Assembly (NCBI GenBank): GCA_017353825.1 | Contig: JAFMSC010000237.1 | Location: 1-6,820, forward strand | Reading direction: 5' to 3' | Length of the DNA stretch: 6,820 bases | DNA from: Hyphomicrobiaceae bacterium | GTDB lineage: Bacteria; Pseudomonadota; Alphaproteobacteria; Rhizobiales; Hyphomicrobiaceae | In this document: positions 1-5,367 of the stretch, in pieces | How positions within the stretch are numbered: the first letter of the stretch is position 1 | Layout: every line of letters starts with the position of its first letter | Notes under the pieces: model-generated | The model's database searches: none | The model's input: only the letters and a program-made list of their open reading frames with translations | Told to the model about the DNA's origin: nothing | Translations under genes and position numbers: made by a program

Positions 1-977
1 GGGAGGATGGAATCCCGCTCAAGGAGCAAGCCGTGCTGTTTCGTAGCTCGCATCACAGCGCACTCCTGGAGATCGAGCTCAGCAAGCGCAACGTCCCCTT
101 CGTCAAGTTCGGCGGACTGAGGTTCATCGAAGCGGCGCATGTGAAGGATATGCTGGCCGTGCTCCGCTGGGGTGAGAACCTTGCGGACCGCGTGACGGGA
201 TTTCGCGTATTGCAGCTTCTGGAAGGCGTCGGACCGTCCACCGCCGGCAAGGTGCTTGACCGCATGGCCTCGCGCTCCCCCCGCGATACCCTCGCTGGCT
301 TCCAGCCGGCCGCGAAGGCCGCCCGGTCGTGGCTGGAGCTCGTGAGCATCCTCGGCCAGTTCGATCGCGCCGATACCGAATGGCCGGCGGAGCTCGACCG
401 CGTACGTCAGTGGTATCAGCCGCATCTGGAGCACCGCTATGCGGATGCCGTCGTGCGGGCGGGCGACCTCGACCAATTGCAGCGGATTGCGGCCCTCTAC
501 CCGTCCCGTCAAGCCTTCCTGACCGACCTCACCCTCGATCCACCGAGTGCCTCAAGCGATGCGGCTGGTCCTCCCCGGCTCGACGAGGATTACCTGATCC
601 TCTCCACGATCCATTCGGCCAAGGGCCAGGAATGGAAATCGGTGTTCGTCCTCAACGTGGTGGACGGCTGCATCCCCTCCGACATGGCCACGGGCTCAGC
701 TGCGGACCTCGAGGAGGAGCGGCGGCTCCTCTATGTCGCGATGACCCGAGCCAAGAATGAGCTCTGGCTCATAGTGCCCCAGCGCTTCTACGTGCAGCAG
801 CAGGCTCGCAAGGCCGACCGGCATCTCTATGCAGCGCGCAGCCGGTTCATCCCGGCCGATCTCACCACACACTTCGAGCGGAAAAGTTGGCCCCCTCTCT
901 CGGGGCAACAGGATTGCCTTGCCCCCGTCGATCTGCAGGAACGCCTGCGCGGGATGTGGCGCGCGACCGGAAGCTGA
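1..977 (+). CDS. UvrD/PcrA-like superfamily 1 DNA helicase, C-terminal part (5'-truncated)
   Basis: This is the C-terminal portion of an ATP-dependent 3'-5' DNA helicase of the UvrD/Rep/PcrA family, which unwinds DNA in repair and replication. The reading frame is open from position 3 to the TGA at 975-977, and residues before the first possible start (GTG at 33) already match the family (GIPLKEQAVLFR), so the true start lies outside the window. Helicase landmarks appear in the expected order. The KFGGLRFIEAAHVKDMLAVLR segment (about 105-167) corresponds to the family's GG.kF.E..EvkD.la.lR block. TIHSAKGQEW (606-635) is motif V. EEERRLLYVAMTRAK (711-755) is motif VI with its arginine finger region. 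The end (RFYVQQQ...HLYAARSRFIP) resembles the short C-terminal tail of alphaproteobacterial members rather than the longer tail of E. coli UvrD. Walker A and B motifs must lie upstream and are not visible. The frame shows no internal disruption. The gene converges on the cupin gene and shows no functional link to it. Confidence 0.93.
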   Translation, partial: EDGIPLKEQAVLFRSSHHSALLEIELSKRNVPFVKFGGLRFIEAAHVKDMLAVLRWGENLADRVTGFRVLQLLEGVGPSTAGKVLDRMASRSPRDTLAGFQPAAKAARSWLELVSILGQFDRADTEWPAELDRVRQWYQPHLEHRYADAVVRAGDLDQLQRIAALYPSRQAFLTDLTLDPPSASSDAAGPPRLDEDYLILSTIHSAKGQEWKSVFVLNVVDGCIPSDMATGSAADLEEERRLLYVAMTRAKNELWLIVPQRFYVQQQARKADRHLYAARSRFIPADLTTHFERKSWPPLSGQQDCLAPVDLQERLRGMWRATGS

Positions 978-1005
978 CGGGCCTCACGCGCCGATGGCAC
1001 AGGCC

Positions 1006-1066
1006 GCTGAGCGATCCTGCGAACGCGAATAGGGCCGCCCGTGCGGAAGGCCGTGGCGCGCTCAGC
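1006..1066. terminator. Inverted repeat between convergent genes (possible bidirectional terminator)
   Basis: A perfect 8-bp inverted repeat, GCTGAGCG (1006-1013) and CGCTCAGC (1059-1066), spans the gap between the helicase stop and the cupin stop. The right arm overlaps the cupin stop codon. A smaller 4-bp stem, CCGC-CCGT-GCGG (1035-1046), lies within the 45-nt interior. The position between convergent genes suits a shared 3' end. However, the loop is long and there is no T-tract on either strand, so it is not a standard intrinsic terminator. Chance pairing in GC-rich DNA is a real alternative. Confidence 0.25.
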
Positions 1067-1433
1067 TCCCGGCAAACCCCTTTCCGGGCTTCCTGTATTC
1101 CGGCCGCGGAGGGCTGAAGATGTCGAGCACGCGCGCCCCTTCAGGTCCGGCGCGGATCGTGTGCGGCACACCTCCTGGTGTGCGCCAGAAATCACCTTTC
1201 TTCACAGGGATCTGCTCGCCCCCCTGGGTGCGCACCGCCGAGCCGTCAAGCAGAACGCCCCATTGCTCCTCCGGGTGATGATGGAGGGTGCCCTCCGAGT
1301 TGGGGGCGAGCGTCACGACGGAGAGCATGGCGCCCTCGCCGGTAAAAATGTGCGTCGTCACGCCTTGCGCCAATTCGCGGAACAGTCCGTCCTTGGGATC
1401 GTCGAGATTATGGAACTCGTCGCGCTGGCTCAT
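1062..1433 (-). CDS. Small cupin-domain protein
   Basis: A 123-aa single-domain cupin (conserved beta-barrel) protein, predicted cytoplasmic because no signal peptide or membrane segment is seen. Both cupin motifs are clear. In motif 1, H51 and H53 of HHHPEEQWGVLLDG lie seven residues before G64's partner position 57, which matches G(X)5HXH(X)3-4E(X)6G except that the Glu is Gln57. In motif 2, GDFWRTPGGVPH (80-91) matches G(X)5PXG(X)2H with His91. Three His and one Gln could therefore bind a metal. The frame is open to 1880, but the start at 1433 (MSQRDEF) is preferred: AGGA lies 8 nt upstream, the 123-aa length is normal for single-domain cupins, and the residues upstream are low-complexity and unlike any domain. 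Small cupins act as isomerases, dioxygenases, decarboxylases or sugar/ligand sensors, so no reaction can be assigned. The gene is divergent from the ABC importer operon and may be co-regulated with it; this is inference. Confidence 0.9.
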   Translation of the reverse strand: MSQRDEFHNLDDPKDGLFRELAQGVTTHIFTGEGAMLSVVTLAPNSEGTLHHHPEEQWGVLLDGSAVRTQGGEQIPVKKGDFWRTPGGVPHTIRAGPEGARVLDIFSPPRPEYRKPGKGFAGS

Positions 1434-1465
1434 CGGCCTCGTCCTGGTTGCGGGAGAACGTGTGC

Positions 1466-1484
1466 CCGGGTCGCGGCCACCCGG
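1466..1484 (-). promoter_or_regulatory. Hairpin in the cupin 5' leader
   Basis: CCGGGT (1466-1471) and ACCCGG (1479-1484) form a perfect 6-bp GC-rich stem around a 7-nt loop. On the cupin strand it ends 32 nt before the start codon, so it would lie in the mRNA leader if transcription begins upstream of it. No T-tract follows, so it is unlikely to be an attenuator. It may be a minor leader structure or chance. Confidence 0.25.
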
Positions 1485-1525
1485 ATTGAGTCTCGATGTC
1501 CCCGATCTGATCGTCGCCCCGCTGC

Positions 1526-1555
1526 ATCCAACCTGGAGTGGCTCGGGCAAGTCAA
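1526..1555 (-). promoter_or_regulatory. Weak candidate promoter for the cupin gene
   Basis: On the minus strand TTGACT (1555-1550) matches five of six bases of the sigma-70 -35 consensus. With an 18-nt spacer the next hexamer is TTGGAT (1531-1526), a poor -10 box matching three of six positions. Alphaproteobacterial -10 boxes are often degenerate, so this remains possible. The predicted leader would be roughly 85 nt and include the hairpin at 1466-1484. Support is weak. Confidence 0.2.
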
Positions 1556-1593
1556 CCGCTTCCCACCCGAAAACTCCCCGCACGGTTTTATCG

Positions 1594-1636
1594 CGAACCA
1601 ACCCCGTCGGCCCAAGCAAAATTGTCGAGCCAACCC
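1594..1636. repeat. Direct repeat CGARCCAACCC, two copies
   Basis: CGAACCAACCC (1594-1604) and CGAGCCAACCC (1626-1636) agree at 10 of 11 positions. They start 32 bp apart, about three helical turns, which would place them on the same face of the DNA. Such spacing is typical of tandem regulator sites, but no regulator gene lies in the window and the function is unknown. A shorter CCAACC also occurs at 1528-1533. Confidence 0.3.
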
Positions 1637-1720
1637 AATGAGAGCATCGCCCTGGCAGGCCTAGGCTTGGCCGCAGCGCAGCAAGTCCCTGCTCCCGGGA
1701 CGGGACGCCGCCGTCGCCCG

Positions 1721-1737
1721 AGTTTTCGATCAAAACT
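1721..1737. promoter_or_regulatory. AT-rich dyad, candidate operator
   Basis: AGTTTT-CGATC-AAAACT is a perfect 6-bp inverted repeat around a 5-bp centre, and it is one of the few AT-rich patches in this GC-rich region. It lies about 130 bp before the binding-protein start, where an operator of a dimeric regulator could sit. The regulator is unknown and no experimental motif was matched. Confidence 0.35.
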
Positions 1738-1745
1738 TGCGCGCT

Positions 1746-1789
1746 CTCAACAATTGCCAGTTGCTCAACAGGACACCCGCGCTTAGCGT
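1746..1789 (+). promoter_or_regulatory. Direct repeat CTCAAC and weak candidate promoter for the importer operon
   Basis: CTCAAC occurs at 1746-1751 and 1764-1769, 18 bp apart, flanking CAATTG-C-CAGTTG (1751-1763), an imperfect dyad with one mismatch. Overlapping it, TTGCTC (1761-1766) and TAGCGT (1784-1789) are 17 bp apart and could be degenerate -35 and -10 boxes; each matches only about half the consensus. If they are used, the repeats and dyad would lie over the -35 region and could be operator sites. Confidence is low because no strong promoter is visible anywhere in the region. Confidence 0.2.
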
Positions 1790-1857
1790 GTGACGCAAAA
1801 GCAAAGTCGAGGCTGCCGCGAGATCTCGTTCCCCAAGCGGGCCTGGCGGCGACCCAT

Positions 1858-1864
1858 GGGAGGA
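1858..1864 (+). promoter_or_regulatory. Ribosome binding site that fixes the binding-protein start
   Basis: GGGAGGA lies 6 nt before the ATG at 1871. It decides in favour of this start over the in-frame ATG at 1856 and the earlier GTG at 1790, both of which would put extra residues before the signal peptide. Confidence 0.85.
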
Positions 1865-1870
1865 TATCGC

Positions 1871-3469
1871 ATGCGTGCACGGCTCGCGCTTGGCACAGTT
1901 GTTTCTGCCCTCGCAGCGACCTTGGCGGTAACCCCCGCCTTGGCGCAGAAGCAGGGCGGCACCCTGCGCATCTACCATCGCGACAATCTGCCGAGCGCCT
2001 CGATTCACGAGGAGGCGACCGTCTCGACAGTGCAGCCGTTCATGGCCGTGTTCAACAACCTCGTCCTGTTCGACCAAGGCAAGCGGCTCAACTCGCTCGA
2101 GACGATCGTTCCCGACCTCGCCGAGAGCTGGGCCTGGGATCCGACCGCCACCAAGCTGACCTTCAAGCTGCGTCAGGGCGTCAAGTGGCACGACGGGAGG
2201 CCGTTCACCGCCAAGGACGTGCAGTGCACCTTCAACAAGCTGACCGGCAAGGACACCGAGGACGACTTCCGTCGCAACCCGCGCGCGATTTGGTGGCAGA
2301 ACCTCAAGGAGGTGGCCGTAAACGGCGACCATGAGGCCACCTTCGTCCTCAACCGGCCGCAGCCGTCCATCCTGAGCATGCTGGCCTCGGGCTACACGCC
2401 GATCTATCCCTGCCACGTCAAGGCCCAGACCATGCGCACCAATCCGATCGGCACCGGGCCATTCAAGTTCGTGGAGTTCAAACGCGGCGACACCGTCAAG
2501 TTCGTGCGCAATCCCGACTACTGGAAGCCGGGCAGGCCCTATCTCGACGCCATCGAATGGAAGGTGATCGAGAACCGCTCGACGCGCATCCTGGCATTCG
2601 TGTCCGGCGAGTTCGACATGACGTTCGCAACCGACGTGACCATCCCGCTCCTCAAGGACGTAACCTCCCAGGCGCCGAAGGCCGTCTGCGAGATCGCGCC
2701 GACGTACGTGTCGACCAACCTGATCATCAATCCGGCGGTGGCGCCGTTCAACGACCCGAAGATACGCAGCGCGATGGCGCTCGCCCTTGATCGCAAGGCT
2801 TTTGTCGACATCCTGAGCGCGGGCAAGGCTGACCTGTCGGGGGTCATGCTGCCCGGGCCGGAGGGATTGTGGGGCATGCCGCCGGAGGTCCTGCAGACGC
2901 TGCCCGGCTATGGCGGCGATGTCGAGAAGAACAGGGCGGAAGCGCGCAAGATCATGGAAGGCCTGGGCTATAGCGAGGCCAAGCCCCTCAAGATCAAGGT
3001 TTCGACCCGCAACATCGCGGTCTATCGCGATCCCGCCGTCATTCTCATCGACCAGCTGAAGAAGGTCCACATCGACGGCGAGTTGGAGGTGATCGACACC
3101 TCGATCTGGCACGCCAAGGTCACGCGCGGGGAGTTTTCCGTCGGCCTCAATCTCACGGGTGTCGGGGTCGACGATCCGGACGTGAACCTCTACGAGAACT
3201 ACGCCTGCAGCTCGGAACGCAACCTCACCAAGTATTGCAACAAGGAGGTAGACACCTTGATCGACAAGCAGTCGAGCGAGACCGATGTCGCCAAGCGTCG
3301 CCAGATCGTTTGGGAGATCGAGAAGCGGCTCGCCGCGGACCTCGCCCGGCCCATCATTTTCTACGACCGCCAGGCCACCTGCTGGCAACCTTACGTGAAG
3401 GGTTTCGTCCTTCACCACAACAGCATCTATAACAACTGGCGTTACGAGGACGTGTGGCTGGACAAATAG
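1871..3469 (+). CDS. ABC importer substrate-binding protein, family 5 (peptide/nickel type)
   Basis: The 532-aa periplasmic receptor of the importer, belonging to extracellular solute-binding protein family 5 (SBP_bac_5, the DppA/OppA/NikA group). It would bind a ligand and hand it to the two permeases encoded next. Residues 1-25 form a Sec signal peptide: MRAR, a hydrophobic stretch, then ALA before Gln26. There is no lipobox cysteine, so the mature protein should be free in the periplasm. Family signatures include PDLAESW (81-87), TFKLRQGVKWHDGRPFTAKDV (about 97-117), GTGPFKF (194-200) and NPDYWKPGRPYLD (214-226). The segment DDPDVNLYENYACSSERN...YCNKEVDTLI (434-464) matches the usual DPD...N..Y.N..vD.Li region. 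The length is normal for the family. Six cysteines (119, 181, 273, 446, 456, 504) could form disulfides. The ligand is unknown; peptides, opines, nickel complexes or sugars are all possible. It is the first gene of the operon, and a structured 50-bp gap follows. Confidence 0.94.
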   Translation: MRARLALGTVVSALAATLAVTPALAQKQGGTLRIYHRDNLPSASIHEEATVSTVQPFMAVFNNLVLFDQGKRLNSLETIVPDLAESWAWDPTATKLTFKLRQGVKWHDGRPFTAKDVQCTFNKLTGKDTEDDFRRNPRAIWWQNLKEVAVNGDHEATFVLNRPQPSILSMLASGYTPIYPCHVKAQTMRTNPIGTGPFKFVEFKRGDTVKFVRNPDYWKPGRPYLDAIEWKVIENRSTRILAFVSGEFDMTFATDVTIPLLKDVTSQAPKAVCEIAPTYVSTNLIINPAVAPFNDPKIRSAMALALDRKAFVDILSAGKADLSGVMLPGPEGLWGMPPEVLQTLPGYGGDVEKNRAEARKIMEGLGYSEAKPLKIKVSTRNIAVYRDPAVILIDQLKKVHIDGELEVIDTSIWHAKVTRGEFSVGLNLTGVGVDDPDVNLYENYACSSERNLTKYCNKEVDTLIDKQSSETDVAKRRQIVWEIEKRLAADLARPIIFYDRQATCWQPYVKGFVLHHNSIYNNWRYEDVWLDK

Positions 3470-3475
3470 GGTGCC

Positions 3476-3506
3476 AGGCGTTGTAGGCAGACAACCGCGC
3501 TTGCCT
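3476..3506 (+). promoter_or_regulatory. Intercistronic stem-loop between binding protein and permease
   Basis: GTTGT (3480-3484) and ACAAC (3491-3495) form a 5-bp stem with a 6-nt loop. AGGC (3476-3479) and GCCT (3503-3506) can extend it across an internal loop. An alternative pairing, AGGCA (3485-3489) with TGCCT (3502-3506), uses the loop and the same downstream arm. The downstream arm abuts the permease ribosome binding site at 3507. Hairpins in this position in binding-protein operons often stabilise upstream mRNA or lower downstream expression. The stem is short and has no T-tract, so it does not look like a terminator. Confidence 0.3.
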
Positions 3507-3513
3507 AGGAGAG
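3507..3513 (+). promoter_or_regulatory. Ribosome binding site supporting the GTG start of the first permease
   Basis: AGGAGAG lies 6 nt before the GTG at 3520. It is the strongest Shine-Dalgarno match in the gap and supports the GTG start, which gives the expected N-terminus of this permease family. Confidence 0.8.
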
Positions 3514-3519
3514 CTGTAC

Positions 3520-4467
3520 GTGGGTGCCTATCTCGTCCGCCGCTTCCTCCTGATGGTGCTGACGCTGTTCGGCATGTCGGTGTTGATCTTTGTCATGCTG
3601 CGGCTGGTACCCGGCAACATCACCGACATCATCTTCGACTCGGCGGGCTTCGTGAACCCCGCCAAGAAGGCGGCCATCGAGCGCCAGCTCGGGCTCGATC
3701 AGCCAATCGTCACCCAGTACATCACTTGGATGGCGGGGCTTGCCCGCGGCGACCTCGGCTACGCCTTCGTCTCGGAGAAGCCGGCGCTCGATGAGATCCT
3801 GCCGCGCATTCCGGTGACCGCCAAGCTCGCCGTGTTGGCACTGGCCTTCTCCGTGCTGTTCGGGGTGCCGCTCGGCGTGATCAGCGCGGTGCGGCAGAAC
3901 ACGGGCCTCGACTATGTGCTGCGCGTCGTCAGTTTGAGCGGTCTATCTCTGCCCTCGTTCTGGCTCGGGCTCCTCATCCTGATGGCCTGCGTGCACTGGT
4001 TCGGCTGGATTCCGATCTATCGCAGCTCGCCCGACAATTTCTGGCAGGAGATCGCCCTGCTCAGCATTCCCGCGGCAGCGGTGGGCTTCCGCAGCTCGGC
4101 GCTGGTGATGCGTCTCACCCGCTCGTCCATGCTAGAGGTGCTGCGCCAGGACTACATCCGCACCGCCAGGGCCAAAGGCGCCTCCGAGCCTTCGGTCAAC
4201 TACGACCACGCTCTTCGCAATGCCGTGCTGCCGGTCGTGACAGTGATCGGCATCGAAGCGGCCTTCCTGGTCGGCGGGCTGATCGTGACGGAGACGGTGT
4301 TCAATATTCCGGGCGTTGCGCGCTTTCTGGTGGAGGCGATCCGCTGGCGCGACTACCCGATCGTGCAGAACCTGGTGATGTTCATCGCCATCATCGTCGT
4401 CATGGTGAACTTCATCGTCGACATGGCCTACGCGGCCCTCGACCCGCGCATCAAGTACGAGGAGTGA
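3520..4467 (+). CDS. ABC importer permease, DppB/OppB/GsiC type
   Basis: A 315-aa inner-membrane permease forming half of the translocation channel. The N-terminus (GAYLVRRFLLMVLTLFGMS, then RLVPGN at 28-33) is the typical start of the DppB/OppB branch, and the 315-aa length is normal. About six membrane segments can be read, near residues 9-29, 101-123, 136-158, 177-197, 239-260 and 284-305. A long periplasmic stretch follows the first segment and contains the family-like ERQLGLDQPIVTQYITW. The cytoplasmic EAA-type loop that contacts an ATPase is at about 205-238 (DYIRTARAKG, later ALRNAVLP). Translation starts at GTG with a good ribosome binding site. The C-terminus (LDPRIKYEE) is the usual family ending. 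The next permease gene begins 6 bp after the stop, and its ribosome binding site lies inside the last codons here. Substrate specificity within the Dpp/Opp/Nik/Gsi group cannot be told from this gene. Confidence 0.95.
   Translation: MGAYLVRRFLLMVLTLFGMSVLIFVMLRLVPGNITDIIFDSAGFVNPAKKAAIERQLGLDQPIVTQYITWMAGLARGDLGYAFVSEKPALDEILPRIPVTAKLAVLALAFSVLFGVPLGVISAVRQNTGLDYVLRVVSLSGLSLPSFWLGLLILMACVHWFGWIPIYRSSPDNFWQEIALLSIPAAAVGFRSSALVMRLTRSSMLEVLRQDYIRTARAKGASEPSVNYDHALRNAVLPVVTVIGIEAAFLVGGLIVTETVFNIPGVARFLVEAIRWRDYPIVQNLVMFIAIIVVMVNFIVDMAYAALDPRIKYEE
4459..4464 (+). promoter_or_regulatory. Ribosome binding site of the second permease, inside the first permease gene
   Basis: GAGGAG encodes the last two residues (Glu-Glu) of the first permease and sits 9 nt before the GTG start at 4474. 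The stop codon of the first permease lies between the two, an arrangement that favours translational coupling. Confidence 0.7.
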
Positions 4468-4473
4468 CCTCGA

Positions 4474-5367
4474 GTGGCTGTCATCGACCACGAGGCCGAG
4501 CTGGCGCGCGCGGGAGCCAACGTGCGTGGGCCGCTGAGCTCGATCCTGTTCTTTGCACGCAGCTATCCGCTGGGGGCCCTCGGTGCGTTGATCATGCTGG
4601 CATTCGTGGCCACCGCCGTGTTCGCGGACGCCATCACCGCCTTCGATCCCCTCACCACCAATGCACACGATTCGCTCGCGCCGCCCGGTGACAGGCACAC
4701 GCTGGGTGCCGATTTCATGGGGCGCGACGTGCTGGCCCGCATCATCTACGGGGCGCGCATCTCGCTGGCCGTCGGTCTTGGCGCCACCGCCCTCGGCTGT
4801 CTGGGGGGCATGATCGTCGGTCTCATGTCGGGCTACTTCGGCGGCTGGCTCGATCTCACCGTGCAGCGTCTAATGGACATCATGCAGTCGCTGCCGCTCT
4901 TGGTGATGGCGCTGGTCATGGCCGCCTCGCTTGGGCCGTCGCTCACCAACACCATCATCGCCATCGCCATCCCGCTCGTGCCCAACGTGGCGCGCGTCAT
5001 CCGTTCCAGCACGCTGGCCCTGCGCGAGATGCCGTTCGTGGAGGCGGCGCGCGCCGTCGGCATGAGTGAGACGCGCATTGCCATCACCCACGTGCTGCCC
5101 AACACGCTGGCGCCCCTGATCGTGCTTGCCACCGCGCAGCTGGGCTCGGCGATCCTCGTGGAGTCCGCTCTCGCCTTCCTCGGGCTCGGGGTGCCGGAGC
5201 CGCACCCGTCGTGGGGCCGCATGCTGTCGGAGTCCGCCGCCGAATACGTGCGCACCGCGCCGTGGCTGGTGATCTTCCCCGGCGTCGCCATCAGTGCCGT
5301 GGTGTTCGGCACCAACCTGCTGGGCGATGCTATCCGCGACATGCTCGATCCACGGCAGCGCTTCTAG
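4474..5367 (+). CDS. ABC importer permease, DppC/OppC/GsiD type
   Basis: A 297-aa inner-membrane permease, partner of the preceding one. The order of features is that of the DppC/OppC branch. A short cytoplasmic N-terminal region is followed by a first membrane segment (about 33-55) and the periplasmic HTLGADFMGRDVLARIIYGAR motif (75-95), matching the family's LGTD..GRD..SR.i.G.R. Five further membrane segments lie near 94-118, 136-153, 158-175, 213-238 and 262-284. The EAA loop is well conserved: EAARAVGMSETRI (190-202) and then HVLPN (206-210). ESALAFLGLGVPEPHPSWGRML (230-251) and the ending NLLGDAIRDMLDPRQRF are also characteristic. The start is GTG with a ribosome binding site 9 nt upstream; no better start is evident. 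The stop codon TAG directly abuts the ATG of the first ATPase gene. Confidence 0.95.
   Translation: MAVIDHEAELARAGANVRGPLSSILFFARSYPLGALGALIMLAFVATAVFADAITAFDPLTTNAHDSLAPPGDRHTLGADFMGRDVLARIIYGARISLAVGLGATALGCLGGMIVGLMSGYFGGWLDLTVQRLMDIMQSLPLLVMALVMAASLGPSLTNTIIAIAIPLVPNVARVIRSSTLALREMPFVEAARAVGMSETRIAITHVLPNTLAPLIVLATAQLGSAILVESALAFLGLGVPEPHPSWGRMLSESAAEYVRTAPWLVIFPGVAISAVVFGTNLLGDAIRDMLDPRQRF

Larger units (their letters stand above)
1434..1870. other. Divergent intergenic region, no supported gene
   Basis: These 437 bp separate the start codons of the cupin gene and the binding-protein gene, which point away from each other. Open frames here are short, lack ribosome binding sites and resemble no family. 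The region must hold at least the promoter of the importer operon and probably that of the cupin gene. It contains a GC-rich hairpin in the cupin leader, an 11-bp direct repeat, an AT-rich dyad and a CTCAAC direct repeat, listed separately. No riboswitch, tRNA or small RNA was recognised. Confidence 0.7.

Noticed and set aside
1041..1664. A 207-codon plus-strand open frame opposite the cupin gene
   Set aside because: The minus strand carries both complete cupin motifs; the plus-strand translation is Arg-rich, matches no family, and has no ribosome binding site.
1653..1671. A sigma-54-like promoter (TGGCAGG ... TTGGC)
   Set aside because: The spacing between the GG and GC elements is about 3 bp too long for the strict -24/-12 arrangement.
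1685..1706. GTCCC ... GGGAC repeats around TCCCGGGA as a terminator or operator
   Set aside because: Short GC-rich complementarity is common at this composition, and there is no T-tract or conserved spacing to support a function.
1538..1786. A possible 82-aa small gene in the divergent region
   Set aside because: It has no Shine-Dalgarno sequence, its composition is that of translated noncoding GC-rich DNA, and it would cover the candidate operators.
1434..1880. An N-terminal extension of the cupin of about 149 residues
   Set aside because: The extension has no domain character, would run over the binding-protein ribosome binding site, and a good ribosome binding site precedes the shorter start.
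1730..3418. A 562-codon open frame on the minus strand opposite the binding-protein gene
   Set aside because: It is antisense to a gene with clear family signatures and a signal peptide. Long antisense frames are expected in GC-rich DNA, and its translation (rich in Asp, Arg, Val and Leu) has no recognisable domain.
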